From Leguminivora glycinivorella (Eukaryota > Arthropoda > Insecta > Lepidoptera > Tortricidae): a stretch of DNA of 64,000 bases. Of the stretch, positions 57,859 to 64,000 are shown in pieces (position 1 is the first letter of the stretch; the number at the start of each line of letters is the position of its first letter). The notes under the pieces were generated by a model. That model was not told where the DNA came from and ran no database searches. It saw only the letters and a program-made list of their open reading frames with translations. The position numbers and the translations under genes are program-made. The DNA lies in contig NC_062972.1 of NCBI RefSeq assembly GCF_023078275.1, forward strand, positions 13,700,191 through 13,764,190, written 5' to 3'.

Positions 57859-58095
57859 AATTTAAATTAAGTCATATCTTAGTCCTACAAAAAACACCGA
57901 ACGTCAGCAAAGAAACTTCACAGCACTTAACGAAAATTCTATGTCATAGAAAAATACGAAAGTTTCGGAGTGTTCGCGCGTTGGGTCGTAGAGGGTCTAC
58001 GCGCGTGTGTAGCGGCGGTCGAGCGCCGTCTGAGCGTAGCGTCTACGGCGTAGGCCCGCTCGGAAACGACGCATGTGCATTTTGGCTAACTACCA
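57859..58095 (-). promoter_or_regulatory. CpG-rich 5' UTR and probable promoter of the receptor gene
   Basis: In this AT-rich window, 57960-58080 stands out as CpG-dense (GCGCGTGTGTAGCGGCGG, GAGCGCCGTCTGAGCG). It lies 100-220 bp upstream of the ATG. No TATA box is evident, and CTCAGACGG on the minus strand near 58030 is a weak initiator candidate. The 5' UTR could continue in an upstream exon. Confidence 0.45.
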
Positions 58096-58354
58096 ACCCA
58101 GGGTTGTAAAACACTTCTATTCTATACGTCAGAGGGTTGATTTTTCTCCAGTTTGATGCCAATAGGCTAGGAAGGTCGCAAATGCATGGAAAACGGTTAG
58201 CATTTCATGAATTTTAATCAGAGTGACCCGTAATCAAATTTGAGGCTCGCAGAATGCAGTCAACGCATTATTAAGTGCATACCAGCTCATTGTTTACAAT
58301 GAGAGCAATTTTAATGGAGTAAATGGACATTGAGGAAAAACTTCAACCTACAGG
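58096..58354. other. Upstream flank, nothing recognised
   Basis: No gene or repeat is recognised. Confidence 0.4.
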
Positions 58355-58625
58355 ATGTTTATTTAGCCACCTGCAATAATTGACCGGATGAATATATTGA
58401 TCACACTGAGGAACTATTAATGGAACCAGTCCCGATATAGTGACAAATGAAAATAACTGCCCAATAGGTAATATCAAGGTCAGGCAGCCAAAACTGCATG
58501 AAACAGCAGCCGAATATTTTAGACTTGCCTTCGGGGTTCTTTAAAAAAGAAGTGTACGACATTTTAAAAGGTGGGCAACGTACATAATACATAACATCTC
58601 GGGAGTTGCAGACGTCCATAGGCTA
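58355..58625 (+). repeat. Probable dispersed repeat
   Basis: AGGATGTTTATTTAGCCACC, then AACTATTAATGGAACCAGTC, then CAAGGTCAGGCAGCC and AGGTGGGCAACG look like a dispersed element. The minus-strand 72-codon frame across it lacks any motif. Confidence 0.35.
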
Positions 58626-58714
58626 CGGTGACTACTTACCATTGTGCAGGACAAGTACTTGTTTACCACCACCGTGATATAATTAACCTAACCATAAAAT
58701 AACCATTTTGAAAA

Positions 58715-58890
58715 AAAAAACTCGAAATAGTGAACCGACGTTCATGAAACATGGCTAAGAACACTCCCGACTAATTCAGCTTTCAAACAAAAAAAAACTA
58801 AATCTAGATCGGTCCATCCGTTCGGGAGCTACGATGCTACAGACAGATACGTCAAACTTATAACACCCCTTCGTTTTTGCGTCGGGGCTT
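58715..58890 (-). repeat. Dispersed repeat CCCGACGCAAAAACGA, inverse copy
   Basis: On the minus strand it reads CGACGCAAAAACGAAGGGGTG, TATCTGTCTGTAGCATCG, GCTCCCGAACGGATGG and GTTCTTAGCCATGTTTCATG, parallel to 27597-27880 but with the GTCT tract reduced to about two units. Confidence 0.75.
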
Positions 58891-59109
58891 AAAAAAAGAC
58901 CTGGTTTATTCCATAGTACTTAATAATTATAGTGGGTACGGTGGGTGTACCTATTTTATACATAGACATAAATATTTAATGGGCATCTTGAGGTCATATA
59001 CTTACAGAATTGCGTCCTCAATAGAAAATAGTGAGGAAGGAAAAAGGCATACCGACTATATTACCGGTTATAGAAACTATTTTGTTGTAGAATACCTACA
59101 AAATACACC
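58891..59109. other. Unassigned
   Basis: A plus-strand frame at 58877-59122 shows no motif. Confidence 0.4.
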
Positions 59110-59500
59110 CTGTTTTTATTGAATTCCGTTAACTTTAAGGGAAGATTCATTACATCCAATACAATTAATTTCTCTAAAAAACTAGCATCTTAACTCTTGC
59201 GGTTATCGAGCTATTGAAAAAATAAAGATTAATTGATGAACACGTGTGTCACAGCCTTTACCGATTCGTAATGTTATTTGTTTTGACATGTGCCGTCAAT
59301 CATTTCACACTAACTTGAATGTTATTCTTAAATCTCTCACACTAATAAATTCATTGATTATATATGAAAATGATGAAAATATTTTTTTTGCGAATTTAAC
59401 TATAAGTGATATACAGGGTGTTTCCTGATAATGAACCTAACGACGTGTCGAATTTAACGGAAAACAATAAAACAAAAAAAAAAAAACACGGTGTATAAAC
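59110..59500 (+). repeat. Diffuse dispersed repeat with ACAGGGTGTTTCCTG
   Basis: Parallels 39690-39930 (TTATTGAATTCCGTTAA, CAATTAATTTCTCTAA, GTTATCGAGCTATT, GACATGTGCCGTCA). It is followed by TACAGGGTGTTTCCTG at 59414 and AACACGGTGTATAAACC at 59484, motifs shared with 50.3, 51.0 and 52.2 kb. Confidence 0.45.
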
Positions 59501-60039
59501 CATTATTTAACCAAAATAATACAGGTTAACGCCCCGCATTTTTACTATGTATAGTGAACGCTTGAAACGCCAGCCATGTAGAAACGGAGGACAGAATTGT
59601 CATTTCAAATTAATTAAACGGTATAAAATTACTAACTTCAATGTTTCCACTTTAATACACTATACCCAACTTGTGTCGTAAAAACTTTTTTACAGCAAAA
59701 ATAACAAAAACGATTACCATAAAAGACAAAGTCGTGAGCGTAAAATACGGTGGAATGGCTTAGTACACTTGGGTTTAAACATTATTTATATTTATTTATT
59801 TAAAATTTATTGTACAGTATGACATGTGTGTTTACGGCCCGTTTCAAACTAGGTATGTCTATAAGAACCTAAAAAATAAAGATTAATTGCTGCACGGGAA
59901 GCATGGTTAGCGATAGACGATAAAAATATCAGGCCGTCCCTATCGCACTTACAAATAGTGCGAAGGGAGCTATTTTATCGTCAACTACTTATCAAAACTA
60001 AAATGTAATGAAAACTAGAAAATACTTTAATATTATATT
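59501..60039. other. No gene; one small palindromic element
   Basis: At 59908-59985 nested inverted pairs occur: TAGACGATAAAA with TTTTATCGTC, and TCCCTATCGCACT with AGTGCGAAGGGA around a 7-base loop. This is probably a small fold-back MITE. Confidence 0.5.
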
Positions 60040-60315
60040 TTTACTACATCTTCCTGTTTTGTAAATCTCTTACATTGGTAAACTAATATTGTTTGTTTCT
60101 CATATTACCTAATCATACTGTATTTTATATGTAAATTATTTCATACTGGTAAGCTTGCACTTGTATAACTTCTATTATGGTATTTTGTGTTCACAGTGAG
60201 ATACTTTTAAGGAAACATCTGTATTCAAACATGTGACCAACATTTTACTGTACTTATTTTTCATGTACCTATTGTTCTGTGTTATCTCCTTGATAAATAA
60301 ATAAATAAATAAAGA
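60040..60315 (+). mobile_element. Retroposon 3' end with (AAAT)n tail
   Basis: A T-rich 3' UTR ends in GTTATCTCCTTGATAAATAA and a (AAAT)n repeat to about 60314. The coding part is lost. Confidence 0.5.
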
Positions 60316-60351
60316 TTACACAGCGATATCTCCAATCTGTTACTGTCTAAA

Positions 60352-61279
60352 GCATAGATTAAATATAAAAAGATCATACCATCCTATACATTAAAATACG
60401 ACCGCCTAAGAACGCGCATACACTACACCACACATAGATGGCGCCACAAGTTATTATCAGATAAATGAGAAAGCTAGTACCTAAATAATTCATAGAAACT
60501 TAAATTTCGGAGCGGGAATGATTTGAGATAGAGTAAAGATAAACAGATATGTTAGTCTAAGAAAATATCATATTATGCCTAATGAATAATTACCTCTCTG
60601 CGAGTTGTATACAATCTGTGACAAAGTTTTATTTTAATTTCCGTAAAGTCTTATAACTTTTAAGCAGAGATCGAACGGATTTGCGACATTCTTAGTGACT
60701 TACGTCATTTTAATGACTTTTAGTATGAGATGACGCACAAAAATCCGATCTCTGCTTATAAGATTATAATAAAAATAACTTTAATTAATTACCTGCTGTA
60801 AATTTAATAGTTGACACGATTTTCAGAATAAACTATGAAGCATTTTCTTATTTATAAATGAATAGACTTAACTGAAGAGGTTGATAATGAATGGCCATTA
60901 TAAAATATATACCTATATGTATGATTAATCTTTATTTGTTTTTCAATCAATTATTCATTCGGTAGAAACCTGCTAGAGTACGATCTGTTTTTAAGTAAAT
61001 ACTTACTCTTTGGCTAATGTCAAACGTTCCCGCTCCGAAAACCCCGATGTATAGTGATTGCACATTTTACTTTGACAGTAACTCTCTATAATACTAGATC
61101 CTCTTTGCTTTTGACATAGATATATGGCTCAAAAGTGACACTTAACAACACACACAAATAATCGATGGCAACAAGGTATTTTTTGTGGCGCCATCTATGT
61201 GTGGTGTAGTGTATGCGCGTACTTAGGCGGTCGCATTTTAATGTATGGGATGGTATGATCTTCTTCTATTTAATCTATG
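60352..61279. mobile_element. Element with about 98-bp inverted ends and nested inverted repeats
   Basis: The left end (60352-60449) and right end (61183-61279) mirror each other: CATAGATTAAATA, GATCATACCATCC, CGACCGCCTAAG, GCGCATACACTACACC, ATAGATGGCGCCACAA. Inside are two further inverted pairs: CGGAGCGGGAATGATTTGA (about 60508) with TCAAACGTTCCCGCTCCG (about 61020), and AGCAGAGATCGAACGGAT (about 60663) with ATCCGATCTCTGC (about 60740). It is non-coding. Confidence 0.8.
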
Positions 61280-62159
61280 ATCATACCCAATTTTTGATGT
61301 AGAGGTTTATTAAAATTCAAATATGCATGTTATTCAAACAATTACACATAACCAAAAACGTGCGGACATACCGATATATGACAGGTTGAAAATCGACGAG
61401 AGGTCGTTGAACTCGTGTGTACTCATATCGACAGGCGAGACGAAGTGATTGATGAGATGGTATAATAATATAGGTGATAAATAAACGTGTGAGAGTATTG
61501 CCATGTAATCAATTATTGTACTGTGTTAAAACAAGTGTCATGGCACTTTCATCTACTTACTCAATGTTTCCTGGATTATAACTTCCGTAGCAAATCAGTG
61601 TTATATTATTTTAGTCTACTCCGTGTAACTTGAGTAGCAAAACATAATAGTTGATAATTTTACTAAATTGCCGCGTAATATTATTTCGGTTAAGTTATCG
61701 ACGATCATCAATCAAATCTATTCGAATGTTCACTGACGATATTAAAATGATATTGTATTCTCACTGTAACAACAGGTTATGAATAAGATTTTGTACTGTT
61801 TAATGATCTGAACTAATTTATATCCTATTATATGTCACAATACTCCTGTTCATTTTCATCAGATTTGTTCGCACAAGCACTATTGCAAGCGAGACGTTCC
61901 CTTGAATGACAACTGATATGCGTATTATTTACTTATTATCTGATATTCCTATGGGTGTAATATCATTCTAATATCAAATTGATGACATCTGACGTCAGAA
62001 TTAGCCTGTGTATTTTCTTCAAACTACGCATGACTGTTGAAACTTGAAGCCTATAAAAACAAAACAGAGCTGTTTGCACTTCTGCCCATTCAGCAAGTAC
62101 GACGCATCATGTGTGTTAAGCCGCATTCACATTGGTAACGTGTCGTGAAGCATTTTATT
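61280..62159. other. No gene seen
   Basis: This is AT-rich DNA with no recognised feature. Confidence 0.45.
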
Positions 62160-62235
62160 TATTATTTAATCTTTATTTCGCACAAGAAATACGTAGTACA
62201 ATAGACCGTACATAGATTGGTAGACTGATAGTACA
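62160..62235 (-). mobile_element. LINE tail, minus strand
   Basis: On the minus strand CTTGTGCGAAATAAAGATTAA runs into an AATAAATAA tail. Length and family are uncertain. Confidence 0.4.
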
Positions 62236-62537
62236 TCGTATTCTGTGTCGAAATAGAACGGTAATTGGTTACTTATATTTCATGTGACTGATGAGGCATC
62301 TTATACAACTCCGGTCGAACGTTTTGCGTCTTGCAAAGCATCGCCATTTGAGGCCGCGGTTTCGACGTGTTGAAACAAAATTATTACTTTTCTATGTATT
62401 TGGTTTAAGCAAAAACCTACAGTGGAGCTACACTATTACACAAAAAATGTGTATAGTTATCATTAGTAAACTAAGCGCGTTTGGTGTTATTTTGCAAATG
62501 CACAAAAGAATCAAGAAAGAATTAAGGAATGGACTAA

Positions 62538-62705
62538 TGGAGTTCCTTGCCGGCGGCTGCTATGTTTCCGAGCTCATATGACTCGGCAACCTTCAAATCT
62601 AGGGTGAACATGCATCTTCTCGGCGAGCTCACTCCATCGTCGGCCACGTCTTTGCCTTTGGCTAGTCTGAGGCCAAGAGTAAGCTCATTTATTAAAAAAA
62701 AATCG
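62538..62705 (+). mobile_element. LINE fragment: ORF2 C-terminal tail
   Basis: The frame from TGG at 62538 reads WSSLPAAAMFPSSYDSATFK followed by SRVNMHLLGELTP, the conserved C-terminal end of LINE ORF2 proteins (compare 45762). A TAA lies immediately upstream. A short poly(A) near 62693 marks the 3' end region. Confidence 0.7.
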
Positions 62706-62852
62706 GCAGCTATCGTATCCTTACGGCTATCAAATATTTACGTGCAACAACGCACTTCACGAAATGTGAACGTACTGAATGTAGCCATATGTATATATTA
62801 TTCCGATTAACGTTCTGATGCAACACGGCACTTCAAAAAACTTTTTAACCAA

Positions 62853-63361
62853 AAATAAAACCGCCTTCAAAAATAAGCGCGTTACAAATCACGGAGAAAC
62901 TAAAAAGCAAAAAATAATAAAACTTTGAATTCAGATCTCTTATCGGATTGCAATAATCTAAACATCCAAATTATAATCAAAACAATTATTTTTGTAGTCG
63001 GTACCAGACCTGTTCGTCGCCTTGCTATTTCCTGTTTGCACCACCTAACCATACGCAGGCTGGCACCGACTCCAAAAATAATTGATTTGTTTATAATTTG
63101 GATGTTTAGATTATTGCAAATAATCTGATAAGAGATCTGCCGGCGTACCATGCTTCCAATTTTATCACTTATCCACGTGGATAAGACATCTGTCACTCTC
63201 ACACTGACATACTTGCCAAAGCGTGACAGAAGTCTTATCCACGTGGATAAGTGATAAAATTAGAAGCATGATACGCCGACTGAATTCAAAGGTTTATTAT
63301 TTTTTGCTTTTTAGTTTCTCCGTGATTTGTAACGCGCTTATTTTTGAAAGCGGTTTTATTT
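62853..63361. mobile_element. Three-palindrome fold-back element (three-way junction)
   Basis: Outer arms 62853-62932 and 63280-63361 (AAACCGCCTTCAAAAATAAG type) enclose two side-by-side palindromes. One is 62939-63135 (arms with ATCCAAATTATAA and TTATAATTTGGAT). The other is 63139-63280 (arms GCATGCTTCC-like to TTATCCACGTGGATAA). All arms are about 57-80 bp with few mismatches. It is non-coding. Confidence 0.85.
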
Positions 63362-63890
63362 TTAACCGACTTCAAAAAAGGAGGAGGTTCTCAATTCGAC
63401 TGAATGTTTTTTTTTTTTTTTTTTTTGTATGTATGTTATTCGATATCTCCGAGAATCGTGGACCGATTTTCAAATTTTTTTTTTTGATCGAACCGGTATA
63501 ACCCCGAGATGGTCCCATTGGCACCAAGTCAGGGTCTGATGATGGGATCCTGGAGAAATCGAGGGAACTCTTCAAATGTTATAGGCACATGTAATGTTTT
63601 TAGTCTATTTTTCAAAGGTACACCAGTATTTACGTCTGATGGTAATAATTATCAATTATTTTTGGAGTCGGTACCAGCCTGTGTATGGTTGGGTGGGGCA
63701 AACAGGCAATAGCAAGGCGACGAACAGGTCTGGTACCGACTACAAAAATAATTGATTTGTTTATAATTTGGATGTTTAGCTTATTGCAATACGATAAGAA
63801 ATCTGAATTGAAAGGTTTATTATTTTTGGCTTTTTAGTTTCTCCGTGTTTTGTAACGCGCTTATTTTTGAAGGCGGTTTTATTTTTTGTT
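63362..63890 (+). mobile_element. AACCGACTTC repeat, sister of the 36.1-kb family
   Basis: It begins AACCGACTTCAAAAAAGGAG, passes GATATCTCCGAGAATCG and CTGATGATGGGATCCTGGAG (as at 36307), and then holds a palindrome (AGTCGGTACCAGCC with GGTCTGGTACCGACT). It ends TTTTTGAAGGCGGTTTTA. It shares its last 120 bp with the right arm of the preceding fold-back element. Confidence 0.75.
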
Positions 63891-64000
63891 AATTTGTTAA
63901 AAAGTTTATTTATTTGTTGATTTTTAGTAGTTCCTGTTGATATTATATGTATCAGTCCGAATATATGTACAGTAGTGAAAGAATTATCCTTTAACTCCTA
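63891..64000. other. Window edge, nothing recognised
   Basis: This is AT-rich flank. Confidence 0.4.

Overview
The window reads as a piece of a ditrysian moth or butterfly genome. It is AT-rich and packed with insect-type transposons: a mariner, tRNA-derived SINEs, LINE tails, hAT, piggyBac and P-type non-autonomous elements, and elements ending in a CTAG hairpin. It carries a single confident host-gene exon. There is no bacterial or viral gene organisation, no rRNA, and no CRISPR. Most open frames of 60-100 codons lie in repeats or low-complexity DNA and are chance frames.

Host gene. At 57315-57858 on the minus strand lies the first coding exon of a rhodopsin-class neuropeptide receptor, best matched by memory to the SIFamide receptor. 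It encodes a His-rich glycosylated N-terminus, TM1 and TM2, and ends at a consensus phase-1 splice donor. A CpG-rich stretch just upstream (about 57880-58090) is its likely 5' UTR and promoter. The remaining exons were not found. The DNA to the left is probably intron or intergenic.

Autonomous-looking element. A complete mariner (4394-5644) has identical 27-bp inverted ends, TA target duplications, a 340-aa DD34D transposase without breaks, and a recognisable TATA plus initiator promoter. It sits inside an older CTAG-type repeat.

Non-autonomous elements fill much of the rest. Boundaries were set by target-site duplications (TSDs) where possible: a piggyBac-like MITE with TTAA (10482-11130); two hAT elements with exact 8-bp TSDs (25213-25723 and 29685-30616); two copies of a P-like element with exact 8-bp TSDs that carries a THAP-like first exon (46517-46839 and 56240-56532); a 2.07-kb element with perfect 34-bp ends (6207-8280); and several fold-back elements (15.8, 19.7, 34.4, 35.4, 60.4-61.3 and 62.9-63.4 kb). 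A 6.8-kb LTR element (36584-43357) has LTRs that read as identical apart from one 4-bp indel, yet no gag or pol can be seen inside. Next to its 3' LTR it carries a 91-bp minisatellite.

Two related CTAG-hairpin elements (20.4-23.2 and 31.3-33.4 kb) each carry a (GGGATA)n-type array, about 1 kb in the first and 0.45 kb in the second. Nesting is common, so the relative order of several insertions can be read directly.
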